Positions 31,916 to 41,226 of a DNA stretch of 64,000 bases are shown here, piece after piece (position 1 is the first letter of the stretch; each line of letters begins with the position of its first letter). Origin of the DNA: Planctomycetaceae bacterium (lineage in GTDB: Bacteria; Planctomycetota; Planctomycetia; Planctomycetales; Planctomycetaceae); assembly GCA_021732785.1 (NCBI GenBank), contig JAKFUG010000004.1, positions 1-64,000 of the forward strand, written 5' to 3'. Both the position numbers and the translations under genes were made by a program. The notes beneath the pieces are model-generated. The model had not been told where the DNA came from. It saw only the letters and a program-made list of their open reading frames with translations, and ran no database searches.

Positions 31916-33313
31916 CTACCGGCGGCTGCGACCGGCCGCATTTTCGTGGGCGATTTGCGTCGGCCCGTCGGGGGTAATCATCGTCAATCCATTCGCGGAG
32001 ACGAACAACCACTGGTTTCCCGAGACCGCGACGGTGTGCGGCCCGGTGGACTGGTTGTGGGCGATCACCTGACCGTGTTGGCTGGCATCGAGCACCGTTA
32101 CGCCGCCGGCGTCGTCGAGGCAATACAACCGCGGTCCCGCACAGAGGGGTGCCGTGGTAAAACGCTCGGCGAGCCGTTGTTGCCAGATCACGCGGCCGTT
32201 GAGCCGATCGAGTGCGGTCACGCCTCCGTCTTCCTGCGCGACCACCACGCTGCCTTCCATCAAGGCGGGCGCGCCGCCGCTGCCGGCGTATTTGGCTCGC
32301 CACAGCACGTGCGTATCGGTGACATCACCCTCGCCATCGGCCCGTACGCAAATCGTTTCGCGATCCACCCCCGGTGAGGTGGCGAAAACGTGTTGATCAT
32401 CGCACGCAACCGCACCGGCGATGACCCGCGCCGACCAGCGTGCCGTCCATAACTCACGCCCGGTCTGGGCATCGTACGATTGAATGCGTCCCCGTCCCGG
32501 AAGGACGACTTGCCGACGTCCGGCGAGTTCCGCAATCACCGGTGTGGCGAAACCGTCTCCGCTTGCCCGCGGGGTCCGCCAGACGATCGCGCCGGTTTGT
32601 CGATGCACCGCCGCGACATAACCACCGAACCCGCTCCAATCCCACGGGGCGGCTTTTTGATCGACGGCAATCACGACCGTTGATCCACTCACCACTGGCG
32701 ATTGGGCCGGACCGACATCGCGACCGATCGGTCCCACGCTGCGCGACCACGACCGGGCTCCGCCGGCATCGAACGCCGTGAGGATCAATTGACCGTCGAA
32801 CGTCGATGCAACATACACGTGCGTGCCGTCGCACGCCGGTGTCGGCAGCGGGGCCGTGCTCCGCAATTCCGTGTCGCCATCATAAACGGCTCGCCAACGA
32901 AAAAGGCCGGTCTCGCGATCGAGGCAGGTCAACCAGCCTGGTCCTTGCGCCGCCGGTCGCCGCGTGACGTAAATCGCCTCGCCCGCAACGGCGGGGGGGG
33001 AAACGATTTCGATCGCACCCGACCGGGCCATTTCCTGCGGCAAAGTCCATTGGATCGGCAAGGCGTTGGTGGTGGAAATAGTTCCCTGCCGGAAACCGCC
33101 GCGCCATCCGGGCCAGTCGGTCTCGGCCACCAGGGGTTCGGCCAGAATCAGCATCCGGGAATGATCGGTCGGGGTGATCGTCGAGACCCGCGACATGCCC
33201 GCCAGTCCCCACCAGACGGCAAGGACCGCCACCACCGGCGCAGCCCGTCCCGCCCACTGTCGCCACGGCGGCGACCGTCGCATTCTCAACGTCGGGTAGG
33301 GAAGGGTGTTCAT
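31916..33313 (-). CDS. PQQ-like beta-propeller repeat protein, membrane-anchored
   Basis: A 465-residue protein with an N-terminal membrane anchor (AAPVVAVLAVWWGLAGM, about residues 26-42) and an outer domain of PQQ-type propeller blades. Blade motifs recur: WLTCLDRETGLFRWRAVYDG, VYVASTFDGQLILTAFDAGGARSWSRS, AAVHRQTGAIVWRTP, IQSYDAQTGRELWTARWS, VTALDRLNGRVIWQQRLAE and LYCLDDAGGVTVLDA. It resembles the outer-membrane assembly protein BamB fold and many planctomycete surface propellers. No catalytic residues are evident, so it is more likely a scaffold or binding protein than a dehydrogenase. Confidence 0.85.
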   Translation of the reverse strand: MNTLPYPTLRMRRSPPWRQWAGRAAPVVAVLAVWWGLAGMSRVSTITPTDHSRMLILAEPLVAETDWPGWRGGFRQGTISTTNALPIQWTLPQEMARSGAIEIVSPPAVAGEAIYVTRRPAAQGPGWLTCLDRETGLFRWRAVYDGDTELRSTAPLPTPACDGTHVYVASTFDGQLILTAFDAGGARSWSRSVGPIGRDVGPAQSPVVSGSTVVIAVDQKAAPWDWSGFGGYVAAVHRQTGAIVWRTPRASGDGFATPVIAELAGRRQVVLPGRGRIQSYDAQTGRELWTARWSARVIAGAVACDDQHVFATSPGVDRETICVRADGEGDVTDTHVLWRAKYAGSGGAPALMEGSVVVAQEDGGVTALDRLNGRVIWQQRLAERFTTAPLCAGPRLYCLDDAGGVTVLDASQHGQVIAHNQSTGPHTVAVSGNQWLFVSANGLTMITPDGPTQIAHENAAGRSRR

Positions 33314-33414
33314 GCGGCGTTTATGAATCGAGTTGTCGTCAAACAGTTTTATGGTAGTGTGTGTTTTATGTAACTAATGTTGTTGTTGAAATGTCTATAA
33401 ATAGTACGAAATGA

Positions 33415-35481
33415 TTATGCAGCCTGTTTTGAAGTTGTAGCGAACATTTTCCCGTAGAGCGGACTGATCGCCAGCAACTCTTCATGACTGCCGGTGGCAA
33501 TCACGCGGCCGTGATCCAGCAGCACCACTCGCGTCACATATTCCAGGACGGCGGCGCTGAGCTGGTGTGTGATCAGAAACGTTGTCCGGTCGCGGACGAA
33601 GGTTCTCAATGTCCGGTGCAGCAATTGCTCGCTCACGGCATCGACGGCGGCCATGGGTTCATCGAGGATCAACACGCGCGGATCACGCAGCAATGCCCGG
33701 GCAAGGGCGACGCGCTGCCGTTGTCCACCGGACAGCGATTTTCCTTGCGGTCCGACCGGCGTGGCTAATCCCAGGGGCATCGACTCCGCAAAATCCCACA
33801 CATGCGCCTGCATCGCGGCGGCGTGAATCTCTTCGGGTGTCGCCGATGGCCGACCGTAGCGAATGTTCGCCGCGATCGTGTCGTCGAACAGCATCGGTTC
33901 TTGCGGAACGATTGCCAGTTGATCGCGCAGATCACGCAAACGGACGTCACGCAGATCGCAGTCATCGAAGAGCACGGCCCCTTCGCTTGGGTCGTAAAAT
34001 CGCGTTAACAAGCCGAGAAGCGTCGATTTTCCGCTGCCATTCGGTCCGACGAGTGCGATGGTTTCCCCGGCGGTCACCGTTAATGACACGCCCTTCAACA
34101 CCGGGGTTCGCGCCCCGGCCGCGGGATCGTTGTGAGCATAATGGAAATGCACGTCGCGAAACTCAATCGTCGATTCCAGCGGAGGCAACGATAATGGTCG
34201 GTCCGTCTGCGTCACCAGCCCGGCCTGATCGTGCAGGCGGAACACGCGGTCCAGCGAACTGCCGCATTGTTTGATGAGCGGAAAGTATTTCGAAAACTTG
34301 CGGAGCGGATCGAGCACCCCGGCGAGGATGGCGTAGAGCGTGATCAACTCCGAGACCGACATCGGCATGCTCGACAGTTGCACGCCGGCAATGGAGGTGG
34401 TGTTTCGCAGCACGAGATAACCGCCGGGCAATACGCCGAGCAGCACCGCGGCCATGCCGAGGAATTCGGTCGCGGGATTGGTCAACGCATCGATTTTCAC
34501 GAACCGCATCGATTGCTTGTAGAAATCACGATTCTGTCGATGAAACTGCCGCCGCAAACGCCCCTGCTGTTGATAGGCGATGACGACCTTGACGTTATGA
34601 AACGATTCTTCCAGAAACGTATAAATGCGGGCCATCGAATCGAGCACGCGATGCACGGCCCGTTTCAGCCGTCGCCCCATGACGGAAAACAACCAGCCGG
34701 CAACGGGAACCACAATGAGTGCCAATAACGTCAAACGCCAATTCACACAGAATCCGGCAATGATACAGGCAATCGCTTTGAGGGGTTCCCGCACGATGCG
34801 GCCGCCGATGGTGGTCAGCCCGTGGGTCAATCCGGAAAGATCGTAAGTCAGCCCGGAGAGGATTTTTGGCGTCCCCTCCAGATCAATCGATTGTGGATCG
34901 CGCTTGAGCACCTTGCGGAAGACGAGCGCCCGGAGGTCGATCACGCACAACTCGGCGACGGCTCCGGCCCCCTGGTCTTGGACGAAGGTGCAGAGTCCTT
35001 TGAAAAAGGTCGTGATTACCAGCCCGGCGAGCAGGACCACCAGCAAGCGAAACTGATTTTCCGGCAGCCACGGCAGCACATTCGTTTGCGTCCAGCCCAT
35101 CAGCCAGAGCTGCCACGATTCGGAGTTCATCCGTCGTTGACACCTGGCCTGTTCTTTCAGGAGTTGCGCCCGTTCGGTGACCGCCGCGGCATCATTGCGA
35201 CCCTCGATCGCTTTCCACCGGGGTTCGAGGCGGTCGAGATCGCGTTCGTGATTCGCCAGTTGCTCTTCGACGCGGACCGACTGTTCCTGCAGATAAGTCG
35301 CGAGCGATTTGCCTTCGAGGAAAACCGTGGCGACGGGAAATGTCAGGAGCAGTTCGAGTCCCCACAGGCTGGCCGCGAGCGCACCGAAGACCACCGAGAT
35401 CGCCAGACGGCGACGGTGCGGCCACACGAGTTGCGCGAGTCGGAACCACGGAGACAAAACGGGCATCCTTGCCGATGTCAT
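33415..35481 (-). CDS. ABC exporter (fused membrane and ATPase domains)
   Basis: A 688-residue half-transporter. The transmembrane domain has six helices, the first at about 22-48 (RLAISVVFGALAASLWGLELL), followed by an unusually long soluble helical insert (about 60-115, VRVEEQLANHERDLDRLEPRWK) before the second. The ATPase domain (about 430-685) shows Walker A LVGPNGSGKST, signature LSGGQRQRVALARALLRDPRVLILDEPMAAVDA and switch FLITHQLS. It likely works as a homodimer exporting a lipid, peptide or drug; the substrate is unknown. An acyltransferase gene lies upstream on the same strand, which could hint at a lipid substrate (inference). Confidence 0.92.
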   Translation of the reverse strand: MTSARMPVLSPWFRLAQLVWPHRRRLAISVVFGALAASLWGLELLLTFPVATVFLEGKSLATYLQEQSVRVEEQLANHERDLDRLEPRWKAIEGRNDAAAVTERAQLLKEQARCQRRMNSESWQLWLMGWTQTNVLPWLPENQFRLLVVLLAGLVITTFFKGLCTFVQDQGAGAVAELCVIDLRALVFRKVLKRDPQSIDLEGTPKILSGLTYDLSGLTHGLTTIGGRIVREPLKAIACIIAGFCVNWRLTLLALIVVPVAGWLFSVMGRRLKRAVHRVLDSMARIYTFLEESFHNVKVVIAYQQQGRLRRQFHRQNRDFYKQSMRFVKIDALTNPATEFLGMAAVLLGVLPGGYLVLRNTTSIAGVQLSSMPMSVSELITLYAILAGVLDPLRKFSKYFPLIKQCGSSLDRVFRLHDQAGLVTQTDRPLSLPPLESTIEFRDVHFHYAHNDPAAGARTPVLKGVSLTVTAGETIALVGPNGSGKSTLLGLLTRFYDPSEGAVLFDDCDLRDVRLRDLRDQLAIVPQEPMLFDDTIAANIRYGRPSATPEEIHAAAMQAHVWDFAESMPLGLATPVGPQGKSLSGGQRQRVALARALLRDPRVLILDEPMAAVDAVSEQLLHRTLRTFVRDRTTFLITHQLSAAVLEYVTRVVLLDHGRVIATGSHEELLAISPLYGKMFATTSKQAA

Positions 35482-35702
35482 TGCCCCGCCGTGAGTTACG
35501 GCGAAGACATCCGGACCGCAGGCCGCACGGCGTCCCTGCCGCGAGCGGTGTCCGGTGGGGGATTACACCCGAAAATGGGGGAATGGTCCAGACCGGTGTC
35601 TGGGACGGGATATTGGCAATTAGAAATTGAAAAATGAAAATTGCAAATTGAGAAATGATAAGGCCTTACGCTTGCCGCTTTGCAGGCGGGCACAACGCCC
35701 GA

Positions 35703-36374
35703 TCATATTTGTTCCGCGCGCCATTCCGCGGCGGCGGTTTGGCAGGCGATGACGTGTTGGCGGACGTATTCCAGCAGGGCGGCTTCGTCCGATTTGGCGA
35801 ACGAAACGAGGACATCCCGCGGCAGCGCTTCCCCGTAGACCACGCGGACTTTGCCCGGCCACAGGAACGGGGTGCCGCGCGGCATCGCTTCGTATGCTCC
35901 GGCAATGCCCACCGGAATGACGGGGACATCGGCCCGGCGTAACAGGGCGAGAAAACCGGGTTTGAATGGTCCGACCGCACCGGTTTCGGTACGGGTTCCT
36001 TCGGGAAAGATGCCCACATAGAAGCCATGTTGCAACCGCCGAATCGCTTCCCGCAGGCTCGCCGTACTGGCGGATTCGCGGTTGATCGGCATCACGTAGG
36101 TGTTCCGCAGCACCCAGCCGATAAACGGCACGCGGAACAGTGAATCCCGCGCGAGGTAACTCACCGGTCGCGGCAGCGGCATGCCGACGAGCAACGGGTC
36201 GAGATAACTCTGATGATTAATCAGCAGCAACGCCCCGCCCTCTTTGGGCAGATTCTCGAACCCCCGCGCCCGCATCCGCAGCCAGAGGCCGAAGATGTTG
36301 GACATGAGCAGTTGGCCGAGCCGCCAGTGCAGATTGCGGGCGAGCGGGTTCGGCAGCGGTAGGGCATCGGGCAT
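35703..36374 (-). CDS. plsC: 1-acyl-glycerol-3-phosphate acyltransferase (PlsC family)
   Basis: A 223-residue membrane-associated acyltransferase that would make phosphatidic acid for phospholipid synthesis. The catalytic HxxxxD motif is LLINHQSYLDP (H54, D59). The substrate-binding FPEGTRT motif is at about 123-129, followed by FKPGFLALLRRADVPVIPVGI. The conserved block 3 segment is SLFRVPFIGWVLRNT. Length is typical of PlsC. It is upstream of the ABC exporter on the same strand with a 221-base gap that contains an AT-rich stretch of AAATTGAAAA-type repeats but no gene. Confidence 0.9.
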   Translation of the reverse strand: MPDALPLPNPLARNLHWRLGQLLMSNIFGLWLRMRARGFENLPKEGGALLLINHQSYLDPLLVGMPLPRPVSYLARDSLFRVPFIGWVLRNTYVMPINRESASTASLREAIRRLQHGFYVGIFPEGTRTETGAVGPFKPGFLALLRRADVPVIPVGIAGAYEAMPRGTPFLWPGKVRVVYGEALPRDVLVSFAKSDEAALLEYVRQHVIACQTAAAEWRAEQI

Positions 36375-36391
36375 GCGAAGTCTTCAAGTCT

Positions 36392-36509
36392 GGTCCCCTC
36401 TCCCCCGTCTGCGGGGGAGAGGGTTAGGGTGAGGGGGCGTGTTGAAGCACTCGGCCCCCTCATCCGGCCTTCGGCCACCTTCTCCCCCGCAGACGGAGGA
36501 GAAGGGACC
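36392..36509. repeat. Palindromic repeat family C (copy 2)
   Basis: The same arms as at 11339-11465 (CTCCCCCGTCTGCGGGGGAG, GGGTTAGGGTGAGGGGGC and complements), beginning GGTCCCC and ending GGGACC. It lies just upstream of the acyltransferase start and fills much of the 377-base gap before metY. Confidence 0.9.
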
Positions 36510-36634
36510 ATGTTCAATGTCTTGCTGCAACGGGCGGCGAATTGCGAAGCATACGCCGCCGGAGTAACATTCTTCCACGTTTGCGGCATCAGTTTTCTTC
36601 GATCCGATTTTGGGATTGAGAACACGGTGTGATT

Positions 36635-36664
36635 CAGCGCGGGGCGCGAAACCGCAAGCGGGGT
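36635..36664. repeat. Half copy of the RAYT-associated palindrome (family H)
   Basis: AGCGCGGGGCGCGAAACCGC followed by AAGCGGGGT. This matches one arm of the elements that bracket the transposase at 43698-43791 and 44444-44536. The opposite arm is missing here. Confidence 0.75.
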
Positions 36665-36736
36665 AGGGACGCCGTTCGTTGCGATCACCCGGGCTGGACT
36701 TTCTCCGGCACTGGACCCTTGACCCTCAGCACTTGA

Positions 36737-38050
<1,314 letters not shown>

Positions 38051-38081
38051 GATCGTTGTCAGTTGTCAGTTGAGAAGGAGA

Positions 38082-38127
38082 ACATCCCCCGCTGGCGGTT
38101 TCGTGCCGCGCGGGGGATGTTTCGTTT
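38082..38127 (+). terminator. Rho-independent terminator after metY
   Basis: Stem ACATCCCCCGC/GCGGGGGATGT with a 17-base loop, followed by TTCGTTTTT. It is 32 bases past the stop. Confidence 0.85.
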
Positions 38128-38324
38128 TTCGGGAGAGAAGGTAGCACCGCATCCGGGGTGAATCTGCAAAGCGGCAAGCGAGGTTCGTCATCCCATTTTT
38201 TAATTTTCAATTTTCAATTTGCATTCTTCACTCCTCATTCTCCATTCCCATCTCCATCTTGACCCATTTCCCCCATTGGCGATAATCCTCCGATTCGGGT
38301 CCGCCTCCCCACGGAAGGGTGATC

Positions 38325-38981
38325 ATGCTGCGCAAGTTGAAAAAGTTCGTCTACAAGTATCTCACGCCGACGTCCATCCGGCAGCATCATTTCGCTTCCT
38401 ACGACGACTATGTGAAAGCGCAGCTTGAAACCCACGAGCGCAAACACGAGCGCGTCTGGGTGCAGGACTCCGAACTCGAACTCCTCGCCGGCGTGATCAA
38501 GCAGGAAGTGAAGCAGCCGAAGTTCGGACTGTGTCACGGCGTCCGCAACGGGGCCGAAGTCCGCACGCTGCGGGAGTTGCTGAACTGCGAAGTTATCGGC
38601 ACCGAGATTTCCCCTCAAGCCGCGAGTTTTGAACACGTCATCCAATGGGACTTCCACAAGGTGAAGCCCGAATGGATTGGCAAGTGCGACTTCGTTTACA
38701 GCAACTCGCTCGACCACAGCTTCGACCCCGAAATGTGCCTGAAAGGCTGGATGAGCTGCCTGTCGCCGCGCGGCCGGTGTCTGATCCACTGGAGCAAGAA
38801 CCACGACCACGTCGATTTCGGCAAGAACGGTTCCGATTGCTTCCAGGGCAGCCGCAAGGCGTACACCGCGCTGATGGAAAAGCTCGGCGTCATCGACAAC
38901 GTGATCGAAACGGGTATCGAAGGCCAACGCTGCATCTTCGTCTGCCACGCCAAAGCGCAGACGATGTCGAAAGCGGCGTAG
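38325..38981 (+). CDS. Class I SAM methyltransferase-like protein
   Basis: A 218-residue protein beginning at ATG 38325 with GGAAGGG upstream. The central part resembles a Rossmann-type methyltransferase: FGLCHGVRNGAEVRTL (motif I-like, about 70-86), CEVIGTEISPQA (acidic strand 2), CDFVYSNSLDHSFDPEMCLKGWMSCLSPRGRCLIHWS (motifs IV to VI). The glycine-rich loop is CHGVRNGAEV, not the usual GxGxG, so SAM binding is plausible but not certain. The N-terminus (LRKLKKFVYKYLTP) is basic. Substrate unknown. Confidence 0.7.
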   Translation: MLRKLKKFVYKYLTPTSIRQHHFASYDDYVKAQLETHERKHERVWVQDSELELLAGVIKQEVKQPKFGLCHGVRNGAEVRTLRELLNCEVIGTEISPQAASFEHVIQWDFHKVKPEWIGKCDFVYSNSLDHSFDPEMCLKGWMSCLSPRGRCLIHWSKNHDHVDFGKNGSDCFQGSRKAYTALMEKLGVIDNVIETGIEGQRCIFVCHAKAQTMSKAA

Positions 38982-38988
38982 CACTCGA

Positions 38989-39021
38989 AGCCCGGCATTT
39001 TCCGCAATGCCCGGGCTTGTG
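38989..39021 (+). terminator. Hairpin terminator after the methyltransferase-like gene
   Basis: AAGCCCGGCAT pairs with ATGCCCGGGCTT around a short loop. The downstream U tract is poor (GTGCC), so this may be a hairpin for processing rather than intrinsic termination. Confidence 0.55.
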
Positions 39022-39030
39022 CCGGAGAGA

Positions 39031-39172
39031 AATTCCAAGCTCCCATTTCCAAGTTCCAAACAAATTTCAAAGGTCAAATTCCAAACAAAGAGCGATAGGA
39101 TGCAATCCGCTCTTCGTTTGAAATTTGGAATTGGATTCCTGTTTGGAACTTGGCGTTTGGAACTTGGAATTT
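39031..39172. repeat. AT-rich palindromic repeat family I (copy 1)
   Basis: A long imperfect palindrome built from TTCCAAGTTCCAAAC and AAATTCCAAACAAAG on the left and CTTCGTTTGAAATTTGGAAT with GTTTGGAACTTGG on the right. It is about 140 bp and much richer in A+T than its surroundings. A second copy is at 54251-54390. It ends 40 bases before the ldh start, so it would be part of its leader. Confidence 0.85.
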
Positions 39173-39211
39173 TGCATTTTGTTTCTGCCGTTTCTGAATC
39201 GGAGAACGCGG

Positions 39212-40153
39212 ATGAAAGTCGGCATCGTCGGTACCGGGTTTGTCGGCTCTACCGCGGCGTATGCGATGGTGATGAACGGCGTCGGACGCGAAATCGTTCT
39301 CGTCGACAAGAACGAAGCCCGCGCGAAAGCCGAAGCGGATGACCTGTTCCACGCGGTGCCGTTCTCGCATCCGCTGACCGTGCGGTCGGGCTCGTATGCC
39401 GATCTGGACGGAGCCGCGGTGGTGATTCTTGCCGCCGGGGTGAATCAGAAGCCGGGCGAAACGCGGCTGCAATTACTGGAACGGAACTCCGCGATCTTTG
39501 CGGACGTCGTGCCTGCCGTGCTGAACGCCGCGCCGAAGGCGGTGCTGGTGGTGGCGACCAATCCGGTCGACATCATGACGCATCTGACGACGCATTTCGC
39601 GGAGAAACTCGGCGTCCCCGCCCATCGCGTGCTCGGTTCGGGAACCACGCTCGACACCGCTCGCTTCCGCACGCTGCTGGGCACACACCTTGGTATCGAC
39701 GCACATCATGTGCATGCCTATGTGATCGGTGAGCATGGTGATTCCGAAGTGCTGACATGGTCACTGGCCACCGTCGGCGGGATGGCGCTGGACGATTTCT
39801 GTGCCGCCCGCTCGGTCGCATTGACCCCGGAAAATCGCGCCCGCATTGATGAGCGTGTCCGTCGCGCGGCGTATCACATCATCGGCGGCAAAGGGGCGAC
39901 CTACTACGGCATCGGCAGCGCCCTCGCGCGGATTGTGAATGTCGTCCTGCACGATCAACGCGCGATTCTCTCCGTCTGCGGCCGCACCGAAGACGTCTGC
40001 GGCGTGCGCGATGTCACGCTGTCCCTGCCCCGCGTGGTTGGCGGACAGGGTCTCGTCGCCACAATCCCGCTGGCGCTCGGTGAAACCGAAAACGCCGCCT
40101 TGAAGACCAGCGCTTCGGTCATCCGAACCGCAATCGATTCGTTGAAGCTCTGA
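39212..40153 (+). CDS. ldh: L-lactate dehydrogenase
   Basis: A 313-residue NAD-dependent 2-hydroxyacid dehydrogenase interconverting pyruvate and lactate. The N-terminal NAD fold starts [17 protein letters not shown]. The specificity loop is [12 protein letters not shown], where Gln rather than Arg at the discriminating position favours lactate over malate. The catalytic region is [14 protein letters not shown] and the active-site His is in [10 protein letters not shown]. The start ATG 39212 has GGAG 8 bases upstream; the longer frame from 39125 is within the AT-rich palindrome and is rejected. Confidence 0.92.
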   Translation: MKVGIVGTGFVGSTAAYAMVMNGVGREIVLVDKNEARAKAEADDLFHAVPFSHPLTVRSGSYADLDGAAVVILAAGVNQKPGETRLQLLERNSAIFADVVPAVLNAAPKAVLVVATNPVDIMTHLTTHFAEKLGVPAHRVLGSGTTLDTARFRTLLGTHLGIDAHHVHAYVIGEHGDSEVLTWSLATVGGMALDDFCAARSVALTPENRARIDERVRRAAYHIIGGKGATYYGIGSALARIVNVVLHDQRAILSVCGRTEDVCGVRDVTLSLPRVVGGQGLVATIPLALGETENAALKTSASVIRTAIDSLKL

Positions 40154-40431
40154 AATCGTCCAACGAAATCGGGTGCGCCGCGGCTTCAAAGTCCGCGGAG
40201 AAGCCGTGTTTTCGTGCGCAGACTGCACCAGCGGCACGGTTTCTCCGAAGACTCCGAAGCCGTCGCACGGCCACATTTCGTCATCAATCAAGCAATGCCA
40301 CCCCGCCTTCGCGCCCCGCGCCAATCGCTCAGTCGTGTTTTCCAACACCCGTCGGTGCGCAACCCTGCCTGTAATATTAGGGGAATCCTGCGCACCAATC
40401 GAATTCACAAACGCGTACTGGGAAAGGCGAA
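40154..40431. other. Intergenic region with degenerate palindromes
   Basis: It holds a hairpin with arms GCGGAGAAGCCGTG and CACGGTTTCTCCG (about 40195-40246), and near 40303 a degenerate stretch (TTCGCGCCCCGCGCCAA) resembling one arm of the RAYT-associated family H. No gene is convincing. Confidence 0.4.
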
Positions 40432-41085
40432 ATGGCTCCAAAGTTGAAGAAACCGCGAAAACTGCAACCGCGCGACGTGCCGCACGGCAACACGAAATAT
40501 ACCGACGACGATGTCATCGCCGCGGTGCAACGCCTCGCCGCCGAACATGGCGACGAGCTCACGCTGCACACGTTCCGCCGGGCGACGGGCATCGGCACCA
40601 CCACCATCCAAACCCGCTTCGGCGGCTGGCTCGCCCTCCGCGAACGGGCCGGTTTCGCCCGTCGCAAAAGCTACCTGGTAAAAGCCCGCGTCCATTCGGC
40701 GAGTTCGCTGGTGGCCCAACTGCAAGAGGTGGTGAAGAAGACCGGTCCGCATCTCAACCTGATGGAGTTCTGCGAACACGCCGGTGTTTCTTCGACGACC
40801 ATTCAGCGGTACTGCGGCACGTGGAACAAACTCCGCCTCGCCGCCGGTTTGCCGCCGCGACCGAAACGCCAGCGGCTTTACTCGGAACTCGACCTGCTGT
40901 TCGAACTCCACCGCCTGGTGCAACACCTCGGCGAGTTCCCCACCAGCGAACAACTCGACCGCCACGGCCGCTTCTGCTACGCCACCTACCACGCGCGCTA
41001 CGGTTCGACGCAAAAACTCCGCAAACGCTACCAGGAATTCGTCACGCGGTTGAACCGGGCCATTGCAAACACCGCCACTCGCTAA
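40432..41085 (+). CDS. Homing-endonuclease-associated repeat (HNR) protein
   Basis: A 217-residue basic protein made of three copies of a helix-turn-helix-like repeat: residues about 26-75 (YTDDDVIAAVQRLAAEHGDE... GWLALRERAGF), 88-140 (SSLVAQLQEVVKKTGPHLNL... TWNKLRLAAGL) and 152-205 (LDLLFELHRLVQHLGEFPTS... KLRKRYQEF). This matches the homing-endonuclease-associated repeat, a putative DNA-binding module found beside or within homing endonucleases. No endonuclease domain is present here. GGAAAGG lies upstream of the ATG. Composition is host-like. It opens the accessory island that contains the TIR protein. Confidence 0.8.
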   Translation: MAPKLKKPRKLQPRDVPHGNTKYTDDDVIAAVQRLAAEHGDELTLHTFRRATGIGTTTIQTRFGGWLALRERAGFARRKSYLVKARVHSASSLVAQLQEVVKKTGPHLNLMEFCEHAGVSSTTIQRYCGTWNKLRLAAGLPPRPKRQRLYSELDLLFELHRLVQHLGEFPTSEQLDRHGRFCYATYHARYGSTQKLRKRYQEFVTRLNRAIANTATR

Positions 41086-41226
41086 CGTCAAAAAGGGGGC
41101 CACTGGCGTCCAGACCACCCACACTCATATTGATCAAGTGAAGAACACCTTCCTTGACTGGCACCCGCATCGACTCAACAATGGACATCATCCTGCGACT
41201 CACTTTACACTCTCTGCGGTACGGCG

